The notes beneath the pieces are model-generated. The model had not been told where the DNA came from, made no database searches, and was given only the letters and a program-made list of their open reading frames with translations. Positions 1 through 10,500 of a stretch of 64,000 nt of DNA are shown in pieces. The translations under genes and the position numbers were made by a program. The stretch is from Kappaphycus alvarezii (lineage: Eukaryota; Rhodophyta; Florideophyceae; Gigartinales; Solieriaceae): contig NADL03000151.1 of assembly GCA_002205965.3 (NCBI GenBank), forward strand, positions 62,001 through 126,000, given 5' to 3'. How positions within the stretch are numbered: the first letter of the stretch is position 1; every line of letters begins with the position of its first letter.

Positions 1-203
1 TTGTGTTTACAGTATTTGTAACCACGCAGGTGTGCTTGTATTGTACTGTACAGTACATACGTACAGTAATACTGTCGTGAGCTTTTGAAAAATTCACTAA
101 ACTCCCCCGACTCTCAGCGTTTCGAACTTTCGCAGTAAACACAGCCCCTACATACGAGGATCTACAGTACAGTACAGTACAGTAGGTTGCCCATGGTTTG
201 TAC
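1..203 (+). repeat. Dispersed repeat T, copy 1 (TACAGTA-rich)
   Basis: This stretch matches 48,995-49,155 closely: both run from a GTGTTTACAGTA start through 'GTGAGCTTT', 'CGAACT', 'CACAGCCC' and end in 'GGTTGCC.ATGGTTTGTAC'. Inverted, more diverged copies lie at 45,970-46,130 and 48,420-48,545. It contains several TACTGTACAGTA-type palindromes. No ORF is evident. Copia-1 is inserted at its right edge. The nature of T (MITE or solo terminal repeat) is inferred only. Confidence 0.6.
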
Positions 204-905
204 TGTGAAAATTGACCAAATATTTTAATCTCTATCCCGGTGTCCTACAGTGATGCTGAATTGTGGAACATTTTTTTTAATTGAGGTCCGCAATTTATAT
301 TTATTGTGAATCATCAAGGAATAATTTTATCTATATACAATGGCGCTGTTTTATGCTGAATTCAGAGTGAAATAATTTTTATGTCCTACAGTTGGGTTTT
401 TATATTATACAGGCTATAATTACTGCATTCATGCTACCAACAAATTATTATCTGGATGATTGCTTACCTGGAAAATACTGCAATAATTATTGATGCTTAA
501 TCCACAGCTTTCGACGCATCGTACGGTTTCGCAATTGGCTTGACAATGATACGATATCTACGCTTTGGTACAAATTTACTGGATACCAACCCACATATCC
601 ACCACAGTAAATTAACCCCCATTTACACATTATTGATGAGCCTGAATTATGTCTACCAAAATTATTGAACGGCTCACCTGATTTTTGTAGCAGGTTCACC
701 CTGGTGTAGAGTATAAGTAGTCTAGGTTGTTAGAAATATTTTTACATCCTCGGGCTATCGAAATATTCCCCTCGATCAGATATTATTAAATTTGGTTTTT
801 ATTCATTATTCATTATTCATTCTAAGTCCATTGTGGCATTTATTTATTTATTCAAGTTGGAACTATTTATTATTATTTGGATCTACCTATCCCAATTATT
901 TTGCA
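204..905 (+). repeat. Copia-1 5' LTR (with internal insertion)
   Basis: It aligns along its length with the 3' LTR at 5,319-5,872. It starts TGTGAAAATTGACC and ends TTTTGCA, the usual TG...CA termini. It is 702 bp against 554 bp for its partner; the extra length is an insertion at about 493-628. LTRs normally carry the Pol II promoter and poly(A) signal, but I cannot place these exactly. Confidence 0.92.
493..628. mobile_element. 136-bp insertion in the Copia-1 5' LTR, flanked by a 7-bp duplication
   Basis: The 3' LTR reads straight from 'AATAATTATTG' to 'CTGAGCC'. The 5' LTR instead has 136 extra bases bounded by ATTATTG at 486-492 and again at 629-635, which is a target-site duplication. 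A second copy of the inserted sequence lies at 32,950-33,077 in reverse orientation. On the minus strand the insert is an open frame, but the dispersal and duplication point to a short non-autonomous element. No clear terminal inverted repeats or A-tail are visible. Confidence 0.75.
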
Positions 906-919
906 GTTATGGGCCCAGA
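906..919 (+). other. Copia-1 primer-binding site (half-tRNA type, initiator Met)
   Basis: The sequence directly after the LTR is GTTATGGGCCCAGA. GTTATGGGCCCA is the reverse complement of TGGGCCCATAAC, the anticodon stem-loop of eukaryotic initiator tRNA-Met. Drosophila copia and yeast Ty5 are known to prime from an internally cleaved half of this tRNA. The inference is that Copia-1 does the same. The gag ATG at 909-911 lies inside this site. Confidence 0.85.
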
Positions 920-1747
920 TCGCCCCGAAATTCCTTCAAGGCCGAAATTTTCATGGGATCTTCGCACGGCTCCTTGGACGGATGGTAAAGGACCTCAAGA
1001 AAAATATTTTGATGCTGTTCAAAATGGAAATCTGTCATGATTTATTACCAGCATCAAATTCTAATAAGGTTCCTAAGGCAGTACAAGGTCTTGTCTTACA
1101 ATCACAATTATTTGGACGAGCTCTTGATATTTGTAAGAAAATTCCAGACACAGAAATTCAGTCTGAAAATGGTGCATTAGCGATTGCTAACGCTATTCAT
1201 AAGGTGGATCCTCTATCATCTATATCAGATACATTTCAAAAATTCTTAGATCTATTACACTACTCGTGGTGATAATGAGTCTTTCAAAAATTTTGAATCA
1301 CGGTTTGATGCTCAAATTGCCCGATTTCATTCATCTACTGGTACTTCGAAATTACCTGAAGCACTGGTATCATTTTTGCTCCTGGCTAATTCCAAAATTG
1401 ATTCAAACCAGCGAGTATCTATTTTGGCTGCTGCTTCTCCGAAGCATGAAGAAGCCGATTTGGAAAAAGGAAAAATCCTAGAATTAATCAAATATTCAGA
1501 AATATCATCTATTGTGCATGTGATAAACCAAAAAATACAAATCAAATATATGGAAATGCTCAAAAATATATCTCTTCAAAATCAATATTTCATACGGAGA
1601 AAAGAAAAATTTCAAGAAAAAAATAAGCAAAGATTATCTCCTGAAGACTTTGCTGCCTCAAGGCAAAATCAACTTGTGACCGATGTGGAGAAATTGGCCA
1701 TTGGGCCTATGAAAAAGATAAATGCAAGAGTGAAAAAATTATCATAA
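909..1747 (+). pseudogene. Copia-1 gag, frameshifted
   Basis: The reading starts at the ATG inside the primer-binding site (MGPDRPEIPSRPKFSWD). It continues in a second frame from about 1,038 ('LPASNSNKVPKAVQG', 'QSQLFGRALDICKKI') and in a third from about 1,376. The Copia-2 gag shows the same 'LPDSNSNKI' and 'KSQLYGRAKDL' patches, confirming homology. A zinc knuckle is read at 1,675-1,725 as CDRCGEIGHWAYEKDKC, matching CX2CX4H with a longer gap to the last cysteine than the usual X4. Gag would form the virus-like particle and bind element RNA. At least three frame changes make this copy inactive. Confidence 0.85.
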
Positions 1748-1763
1748 AGGTTCATCATCTAGA

Positions 1764-2369
1764 ATGGGAAATGCAGAAAATATCAAAGACAAAAATGATT
1801 CTGGTTCTGTAACATTTCATATGGTAAAAACGGTGCTTGATTCTCCGTCAAATACGTTATACCCAGGTCCGTTACTTGATGATGGAGCACCGTATAGTGG
1901 AATGGGTATTGTTGAATTACGAGCACTTTCGAAATTTATTTTACGGAATGGAATTCTTGATGAACTTCCTGAATGTATCAAGGACACGCCCTTCTGGCAA
2001 TACGGAAATGGCGACCACTCAAGCGAAAAAAGAAAAATGATCGGTTCAATATTTTTATCAGCTATTTCAGACAATGGAAATCAGGTTAAAATAAGGCATC
2101 TAATAATCAGTGGATCATCTCAATGGGTTATTGGAAGAAATATCACAAGAAAATCAAATATTATTCATATGACGGACAATCGCATCGAGTTCGAGTCCGC
2201 AAATAATTCAATCGATTCTATATATTGGATCATGGTCATCATTGTTATGTACCCGGAAATATATTTATACAATCATCCGAACCTATTGAAAACTCATTTC
2301 TATCAGCAATTTGTTCCAACAATATCAATACATCAAAAAATATATCTTGGGCTGAAAAGAAGAAAATAA
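1764..2369 (+). pseudogene. Copia-1 aspartic protease region
   Basis: An open frame of 201 codons. Residues 37-47 read PLLDDGAPYSG. In retroviral-type aspartic proteases the catalytic motif is D-S/T-G-A, so this looks like DSGA changed to DDGA. Further along 'GSSQWVIGRNIT' (about residues 117-128) resembles the C-terminal flap and hydrophobic motif; Copia-2 has the matching 'GSSKWVIRRNV'. The role would be cleavage of Gag-Pol. The altered motif is consistent with decay. Confidence 0.7.
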
Positions 2370-3592
2370 TTAATAAGGTTCACAAACATGTATGTGGTCA
2401 CTCAAATTATGATGATATAAAACTATTGTTACAAAAAATTTTATATGGGACGATGAATGCAAAAAATATTTATCAAGCATAATTGACTCCTGCAAATTTT
2501 GTGATGTCACAAAAAAACCATCTCATCCTCGTGCAGTATCTTTAAGCTCTATATCTCGCGGATTTAATGAATTGGTTTGTGTGGATCATTTTTTTGTGGA
2601 AAACTTGGATATTTTTCACATTATGGACTCAGTTACCAGGTATTCAACTGGTTCAATAGTGCCCTCTTTAAGGATGGAAAATTGCATTATTGTATTGAGA
2701 CTCTCTGGTTAACACCATTTTGGGACCCTAACAATTTAATGGGAGATCAGGCGTTTGACAATGATATTTTCAGAAGCTATCTTGAGGAAAGAGGAATTTC
2801 GTTTTGTCCTATTGGTTCCCGCCGCCATAACAAAAATTATTGAGTCAAAACATAAAATATTGAGAGACATTTATATCCGTTTAAAAATATCCGATTCTTC
2901 TGCAAGTAATACGGTTCGTATTGCTCGAATGTTTCAAATATCGAATGATTTATATGGAAATGATGTTGTTTCTTCATACGAGCTTGCCACTGGTCACACT
3001 CGACCCATCGATAATTCTGGTCCTCGAAGTCTACCAAATGATTTAAGAGAAGCTCATAATGAGCTAATAGCCAAGAGGAAATTAAATCTTATTCTAAAAT
3101 CAAAGTCTGTGACCGATATTCCAATTAATGTTGGCGATATTGTGGAAATTTTTATTCATCTACCAAATCAGAAAAAGGATCTTGGTCATCGCCCAAACCA
3201 GTATTGAAATTCGACAAAAAATCTCTTATCGTCACAGTACCTGGATCCAATGGAAAATTTATACATGCGCAATTGAAGATGTCCGACATTCCGTTTCATC
3301 TAATGAACTAGCATACCAAATTCAAAAGGCAAATGATTTATTGAATCAGTCTATTGAATATTCTGTGGAAGATATTTCTGATGAAACAAATATTACCGAA
3401 GTGAAGAATGTGGGCGAAAACAATTTTGACGATCATTCTGATGATGGTAATTTTAACCAAAATATGAATACTGATGTCGAAAAATATAATGAATCAGAAA
3501 TGATGGAAATTTATCAGAATCTAAAAACATATTATCTCTCGAACATGTTCCGATTGAATCTGAACTTAGTTCCCTGCACCCTGAAAATTTAA
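2225..3592 (+). pseudogene. Copia-1 integrase, frameshifted
   Basis: The N-terminal HHCC zinc-binding motif is visible: 'VHKHVCGH' near 2,380 and CKFC at 2,491-2,502. The catalytic triad can be followed across frames: Asp in VCVDHFF at 2,584, Asp in GDQAFDN at 2,745 and Glu in IESKHK at 2,842. The D-E distance is about 32 residues, with one frameshift in between. The C-terminal part continues through 'DIYIRLKISD' and 'DLYGNDVVSSYE' to 3,207, then an acidic linker to 3,592. The enzyme inserts element cDNA into the host genome; this copy is broken. Confidence 0.85.
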
Positions 3593-3639
3593 TTCATATC
3601 CCTATTGATGAAAATGGAATTGATGCGCATGAAATTGAG

Positions 3640-4500
3640 TTGTTACCTGGAACGGAATTGAAATCATCTGAACAAAAAGATCTGAGTTTTTATCATAAAA
3701 GGTTTGGATCTAAAGAATTTTTACTTCATCAAGCATCTGGACTTCCATCTCATATTATTTCAAATGCGTACAATACGGAAGAAAATAATTTTCTCACTAC
3801 CTGTTCAAAAATTCATGTTTCAAAAATTCCTCCCGACTCGAATGTAATATCCAGTCACGTTTTATACAAAATAAAAATTTTGGATGATGGAAAATATTAT
3901 TGCAAGGCTCGAATTGCTCCGCATGGAAATGAGGACAAGGAGAAAAATAATTTGAGAACTGATTCGGAATCTTGTTCTCCGATGGCAATTAGAATTCTCT
4001 TATCAATTGCTACAATTTTTAAATGGAATTTATCAAAGGTTGATGTGAAGTCTGCATTTTTACAATCTGGATCAGCATTACGAGATGTTTATGTGAGACC
4101 TCCTCGGGAATGCTCTGAAAAATCCTTCTATTGGTTATTACTGTCTGCTTCATATGGTTAGTCAACGCGAATGCAAAATGGCAAATACACTCTGATAATA
4201 CTTTTTTGACCTCGGATTGAAATCAGTCGTTTATATACCCCAATTATTTTTCATGAGTTTAAAAGGATCATTAATTCTGCTTGTTGTTAAATTGGTCGAT
4301 GATATACTTATTACTGGACAAAAAAATTAAGAAGCAATTTATCCAAGATCTTGGGAAAGTATATAAGCTTGGTACAATCGTACATAGTCCTGGATCTTTT
4401 ATTTCAATGGAGTTAAAATCATGCAGTTTGATGACTATAAAATTAATGTCTCAGCTGATGAAAAGCTAAATGGACTGGAACCCATTCAATATCAAGAAAT
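3640..4500 (+). pseudogene. Copia-1 reverse transcriptase
   Basis: The open frame 3,640-4,161 carries copia RT blocks: 'KARIAPHGNEDKEK', 'SPMAIRILLSIA' and 'VDVKSAFLQSGSALRDVYV', the last matching DVKtAFLnG..DVYv in copia RTs. The polymerase active site appears further on in another frame as KLVDDILITG, with VDD at 4,295-4,303 (YVDD in most copia RTs). Stops and frameshifts occur after 4,161. It would copy element RNA into DNA. Confidence 0.9.
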
Positions 4501-4577
4501 CGTCGAAAACAACCTGATGAAGAAATGAACTCATTTGAAAACTTCGCTTTTAATTCGTTAAATGGTCAATTGTCTAT

Positions 4578-5288
4578 TTGGGTATGGTTGCATCTCCAGT
4601 GTCTGCCTTTACAGCAAGTTATTTACAACAGAAAAGGTCAAATCCATTGGTTCGTGATTTATCTATCCAATCTTCTATGCTTCGGAATTTAAAATCTTTT
4701 GGTTCTACAAGCACGTATCGGCGCCCGGAAGTTTCTGGAAATTTCAATTTATCAGTTGTTGTTTTTTCTGATGCAGGAAAACCAGCCGGATCGACAAATG
4801 CGCAACTTGGATGTATTGGTGGGTTGCTAATTGGCTCCTTAAATTGTAATTCAATATTTCATACAATTTATTGGCATTCACATCTATCTCGGCGTCCTGT
4901 TAAATCTATTGCATCTGGTGAAATATTGGCTGCTGGTGAAGCTATCGAGGAAGGAAAAATTATTGCAGCAGCATACAGTACACTTCTAATATCAATATTC
5001 CTCTTCATGTTGCTGTTGATTCAAAAGATCTATTCAGCTCTCTATCTACTTGTCGTGTGCCTGAAGATAAAATCTATTAGAGCGGATGTTCAATTAATTC
5101 GATATAATTTCGAAACGAACAAAATCAAGAAAATGCTATGGATACCTGGTTCAATTAATCCCTCCGACCCGCTCACAAAAAAGGACAGTCCTGTATCTGA
5201 CATGCTCAAGCTCCTTTTATTTGATGGATCTATACCTATGGATATGAGTAATATTTTATCTCGGGATTCATCTCAGTCAACAGGATAA
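4578..5288 (+). pseudogene. Copia-1 RNase H domain
   Basis: The 236-codon frame covers the C-terminal end of the polyprotein. It shows FSDAGKPAGS (first catalytic Asp), SGEILAAGEAIEEGK (catalytic Glu), a frame-disturbed region that in Copia-2 reads CVDSKDLFTSL (Asp), and the terminal WIPGSINPSDPLTKK, which corresponds to the copia ending 'N.aDplTK'. The frame stops about 20 bp before the purine tract. It would degrade the RNA strand of the RNA-DNA hybrid. Confidence 0.88.
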
Positions 5289-5305
5289 ATTTAGTTCAAT
5301 ATTTC

Positions 5306-5318
5306 AAAGGGGAAGTAG
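5306..5318 (+). other. Copia-1 polypurine tract
   Basis: AAAGGGGAAGTAG directly precedes the 3' LTR. Its purine richness and position fit the plus-strand priming site. Confidence 0.7.
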
Positions 5319-5872
5319 TGTGAAAATTGACCAAATATTTTAATCTCTATCCCGGTGTCCTACAGTGATGCTGAATTGTGGAGCAATATTTTTATTGAGG
5401 CCCACAATTTATATTTATTATGAATCATCAAGGAATAATTTTATCTATTTTACACTGGCACTATTTTATGCTGAATTCAGTGTGAAATAATTTTTATGTC
5501 CTACAGTTGGGTTTTTATATTATACAGGCTATAATTATTGCATTTATGCTACCAACAAATTATTATCTGGATGATTGCTTACCTGGAAAATACTGCAATA
5601 ATTATTGCTGAGCCTAAATTATGTCTACCAAAATTATTGAACGGCTCACCTGATTTTTGTAGCAGGTTCACCCTGGTGTAGAGTATAAGTAGTCTAGGTT
5701 GTTAGAAATATTTTTACATCCTCGGGCTATCGAAATATTCCCCTCGATCAGATATTATTAAATTTGGTTTTCTATTCATTATTCATTCTAAGTCCGATTG
5801 TGGCATTTATTTATTTATTCAAGTTGGAACTATTTATTATTATTTGGATCTACCTATCCCAATTATTTTGCA
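5319..5872 (+). repeat. Copia-1 3' LTR
   Basis: It runs from TGTGAAAATT to ATTTTGCA, 554 bp, and aligns with 204-905 apart from the insertion in the latter. It serves as the reference for the uninterrupted LTR. Confidence 0.92.
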
Positions 5873-6496
5873 ACTGTATCCTCGAAAATACATTGCATGC
5901 AGATTTCAGCATTTTTGGACTGCCCGTGGCATCCATCTCTCCTAAACCCTTTCCCCTTCCCTCCTAGACTGCCCTTCTCCAACCTTCATTCTGCCACGAT
6001 CGGCCCCCTGGACCGCATTAGGCACGGGCGTCGGGCACTCTTGTTCTCGCGTGTCTTGCAGATAGCACACCTACGTCTACGGGCTCTAGTTGCATCGACT
6101 AGGGATATGACATTCTCAAGTGGCGATTTCTCCCGCGCCAGGAAGGCTCTCACCCTCGACCAAGTACCGCAACGCTCAGTGCACCCTGCCGCACTCAACC
6201 CTGGCGGTTTCCTTAGCCAAACGGTCCTGCTGGTCTTACCCAGGCTGTTTTCTGGAGCACTTGTCTTCGGCGGCGTCGCTTTCTGTAAGTATCACGATTA
6301 CAGAGAAGTTTTTCAAGCGATTACACCCGATGGCTCGCCGCGGTTGTGATGGTGGACTTTTTCTCCCCCCTTTCGCCGTCATCGCACTACTGGCACAACG
6401 TGCAAGACAGCACTTTGCTGCTTTTCACTCGACCATCTGTCTGAAGTCTCAAGTGAATGCAAGCTCAAGGTCAAAAATTCGTGTCTATCCATCCCC
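5873..6496 (+). other. GC-rich fragment, no recognised gene
   Basis: Composition changes sharply from AT-rich LTR to GC-rich sequence right after Copia-1. Open frames on both strands cover about 5,986-6,518, such as 'FSRARKALTLDQVP' and 'HPAALNPGGFL' on plus. They resemble the proline/leucine-rich style of LINE ORFs, but I could not match them to a domain. It may be a LINE remnant; that is a guess. Confidence 0.3.
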
Positions 6497-6860
6497 CACG
6501 CCCGTCACCATCCGGTGATGAGCAGCCCCTATCTTCTCTCGAAACCGCCCCTTTGACAAACACACCCGAAGACGTCTATGGGTAGAAGTCAACTGGGCGT
6601 GCGGACGAGGTTAGTAAGAGCTCGGATTTCGCGACTAGTTTGGACCTATTTCATGTGGACTCTGTTACATGGGCTCCCAACAGGGACAATCCCCCGGTCA
6701 ACCCTTTGTCTCTACAGAACCCCACACGCCCGTCACCATCTGGTGATGAGAAGCCCCTATCTTCCCTGGAAGCAACTCCTATCGCAAATACCCCGAAGAC
6801 GTCTATGGACAGACGTCAACTGGGCTCACGGGTGAGGCTATTATGAGGACGGAGATAGCC
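6497..6860 (+). repeat. 228-bp direct tandem duplication (two units, second partial)
   Basis: CACGCCCGTCACCATC at 6,497 returns at 6,725. The two units stay alignable through GGTGATGAG, AGCCCCTATCTT, CCCGAAGACGTCTATGG and GTCAACTGGGC to about 6,625 and 6,860. The units are diverged, so the duplication is old. The final part overlaps a fragment also present near 57,300. Confidence 0.75.
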
Positions 6861-7018
6861 AGCGGCCTAGCTCTTACGGGTCAATACGGAACTAAGCACC
6901 TCTGGGTGCCTTGGATATGGATGAATTGGTCTGACTTCAACTCTGAAGACGGCTATGGCGTCGATGACGCAGTTGACCAAGCAAAGGAGCTAGACATTGC
7001 CGAGGATGTGGTTCAGTA
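6815..7018 (+). pseudogene. Unknown coding fragment, shared with 57,111-57,440 (minus)
   Basis: The frame reads TSTGLTGEAIMRTEIA, then GTKHLWVPWIWMNW and ends DIAEDVVQ before a stop. On the minus strand at 57,302-57,111 a related peptide reads VSTGRAGEAITSTGIA and GVKCLYVPACD. The match at protein and DNA level shows both are copies of one element or gene. I do not recognise the domain. Confidence 0.45.
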
Positions 7019-7590
7019 AGGAGCGATGGTGAGTGGCGGTCAGCCGCACCTGTGAACTCCTTTCACGACGTAGTCAGTATCTGGATAACTCCGGAACGTT
7101 CCCGTACAAATATTTCAAATGTAAAGCACCCAAACATTTCACCCAAACATTTCCCTCTTTTCCGTGTGGCCCTCCTTAATTCCGGTCGCTACTTTTTTCA
7201 GCAACAAACAATGAGAAACTAGTCCAAGCTATAAATTGAAGAGAACACTAGGACACTGCGAAAATATGTAAGGGTCTGGGAGCATACGCGCTGTATATCC
7301 CTACTTTTTTCATTGTGCACTTTAGTTCGCAAAATATTAAAATGCCCATAACTTCGGATGTGTTTAATCTCATTTCATTTTGATCCTTCAGGGTGTAGTC
7401 AGAATGGCTAGGAAGCTGTTCGCAAAGTGGAATCGGGAAAGGTTCAGTTTTGAGCTTGTGGCAGGATAGTAAAGTTGACTCCTTCTCAGGGTAAATTGCA
7501 TCAATATTTACTATGGAGCACTAAACTGAGCAATGGAATCTTAAAAGGCCACATAAAACAGCCTTTACTCGTCTGTATGGGGTCAGTGCC

Positions 7591-10500
7591 TTACAAAGTG
7601 CATAAAAGTGTCCTTAGTTTTCCAAGCAGATGAACCCCTGCAAATCCGATGACGTTGTCGGGATCGCTCATCCGGATTATTTTCCCCAGGTGTAGATGGT
7701 GTATTACCACATTCTCGATCGCTCGATCTCTGTCGTCCGAAACGCGAAGCATTTTCGCCTCGTGCCAGAATCCAAAACAACTCTTCCGTAGATGAACATC
7801 ACAGGTAGTGCACTTGAATGTGGTACGACTTCTTTTGGAAGAACTGCCACAGAATGAACAGTATTTTGCGTCATCTGTAAGCTGCCTTTCATTGTGCGGT
7901 AACAGCCAACCTGATCTTGACTCCGTCATCAGAGTTAAAGAACAAGATACGTTTGTTTCTTCTACGTAAATACAGCAACCGCAATCGAGCCACCTCAGCT
8001 GTCGATAAGTCAGACGGCAATTACGCATCTAAACTACTACTGCGACGAGCATTCAGTGCCAAGCGATCTGCATAAACGAGTAATTCACGGCTTGAATCAA
8101 ATGCATAATCTACAGGGGATTGTACCGCATTTAGAACATCACGGTAATGGTCCACACTTACGAATTATTTCTTGTTTTCCAACATCTGCTGCTTCTGAGA
8201 CATGCGCCAGGTGATGAAAGCATTAATCGAAATGTGTTTGATTATTTGTGAAACAATTCTGTTTCCAGGAAAGAGATGAGGTAGATTATCATAGAATAGA
8301 TCTAGCCTTCGTAGTTTCGTCTACCCCACTTTTCGTTTTAGAGTAAAGGCCCTGCGCTTCGTGCTTAAAGAGCTTCAAAGGTTGGAAAGAACCATTGATT
8401 TTAACTTAATTGTTGACAATTTTACAGAATGGGAAGTGTGTTTCAATGATAGCTTTCGTCTCATTGTCCACAAAGTCAGGTATAGAACCTTCTTCGCCCA
8501 GGATAGAGCGCTGTCGATTACAGCTCGTAATGCTGCTTCACAGGTATTCAGCGTATCAGTTTTGCATTGCGCAAACACGGTGTACATTATGCCCACTCGG
8601 CAGCTGAAATATATACCACGTAGTTCGCAGATAATTCAAAAACATTAGTGTAGTAGGTACCCCATGTGTTTCTCAGGGACATGGTCCCTGAAGACGGCAT
8701 CTACAATTCAGCAGGTGACAATATCTACTATTGGCCTGTCAAACGCTCTGTCCAAGCTCGATTACAACACGCTCGTCTTAATTTCAACAGTGGCAATGGC
8801 GTTCCCTGTGCCGACCGTTCCATCCGGAAACTGTAGGTTATCGATATTGATGACAGCTACAGCATCAGGAGAACCGGCGAACCACTTTGAATCAGACTTG
8901 GCAATTAATCTACATTCATGCAAAGCTTCCATGAAAGGCTTGTTGGGGAGAGCTGAGACTACGACACTTGCATTTGCTGTTACACTTTTCATAGGTTCCG
9001 TGGATCTCGATGAACTAATCCAGCTCCTCACCAACAGTTTCAGATGTACAGCTGCAGTGCTTTCATGTTCTTCGCGAGGGTCTAGTCCCAAATGAGAACA
9101 AAGGGCATTGTTCTTGAGTAAAATTTCCCCGGCTCGTGTGGCAGTGACACGAAATTGTCTAATAATGAACAAATCTGCACAATTTTGTCCAATTGTTAAA
9201 GCTGAACAAGATTGCTTTAGATGAATTCCAATAACTTCCTTCGTATTTTCAGTATCTGAAGGAGCTAAAACAATCTTGACAGCATTTTCTCTTTCCCCCA
9301 AGAGTGTATGTGTTATACGATCGGTCTTAGGTACCGCGATCCAAGTTTCAATTGCATGGGCTATGGTTGAGGGAACCGTGTACATGAGACGAATAACATT
9401 GGTGTAGATCTTAGTGCCTCTTTGTCTTATGGATATGGCCGTAACCTGTGCTCTCCTCGCACTCTCCATCGTTGTTCCAGCAGCTCGAACGGTTTTGACA
9501 GCGTAAGCTGAAAGCGGGCCTTTTTCAATGGAATAATCAATGATAAATGCTTATGCCACGGTCATACGTAGACGAACCCAGCTGTCCAGACTGATTTACA
9601 GCCTCTTCAATCTGGTTCGCATTTCTTACGCTCTTTGCAACAACCGCGTTATTATTCTCTCCTTGTACATTGAGAGCACCGGTTTCCGCAGAACTATTTA
9701 CGGCTGGCTGGTCCTGTTCAGAACTTAGTTCTTCATCTTCGTCATCACGCATACAGCTGAAGTGTAATTTCCACACGAACGGATGACATCGTAGCAGAGG
9801 GTTGGTAGTATCCCAATTGTTGCCGATCCCTTGCCTAAACAAGCTTTCAATTAGGTCCATCCCGCCGTAACCCGATTGGCCGTAATAACAAGTCCGTGGA
9901 GACTTGTCTCACTCCTGCCCTCCAGAATATTTGCAAACAGTTTGGAGACGTTTGTGGCTTCTTTCTCCCCTCGGCACCGAAATCTAACCATCAAAATCAC
10001 TCTAAATAGCGCATCTGCAATAGTGTCAGCAGTGTGAACCTCGCGATCCGTTTTTCTCACACTACGAGTTTTTACCTGATTTTCAGATGCTCTGGTTCCG
10101 TACAGATCGTCATCCAATGTAGCAAATGCATTTGTTGGTGTGAGAAATTGCTTACTGCTCATCCTGTAGGCAAAGCGTTCAAACTGAGGTAGACATTGCG
10201 TTTGATCCATTTGGGCATTCCATGTAAGGCCACGTGCGTTCCCTCGGAAGGTAGGAGAATATGCTAAGATGTAGGTGCCGATATAACGAATGCGTTGGAG
10301 AGAAGGTGCGGTGCAGTTAAGTTCTGATAGAAGACAAACTGCTCTCTCAAAACGTAACTCTGTCAAGTCAAAACCCTGTCAAGTGCGATACAAGTAAAAT
10401 GCGACGTAGCGATACAAATCTTCCATCCCCACGGGTGTCGCGTCAGTAGAATGTAACTGTATACTCTCGTCCATCCAAATGCGGCACTGCTGTAGCAGAT

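Larger units (their letters stand above)
204..5872 (+). mobile_element. Copia-1, LTR retrotransposon (Ty1/copia), degenerate
   Basis: A nearly full-length copia element. It has two LTRs starting TGTGAAAATT and ending ATTTTGCA, a primer-binding site right after the 5' LTR, a gag zinc knuckle, then protease, integrase, reverse transcriptase and RNase H in the copia order (PR-IN-RT-RH), and a purine tract before the 3' LTR. The coding region is split over several frames, so it cannot encode an intact polyprotein. The LTRs differ at only a modest number of sites apart from an insertion in the 5' one, so it looks younger than Copia-2. No matching target-site duplication is seen (TGTAC before, ACTGT after). 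Confidence 0.93.

Noticed and set aside
487-699. 70-codon minus-strand ORF as a small secreted protein
   Set aside because: It is mostly the 136-bp insertion in the LTR; no signal peptide, and dispersal explains the second copy.
8664-9095. 143-codon plus-strand ORF
   Set aside because: Antisense to the YqaJ-like domain, which has a clear motif match.
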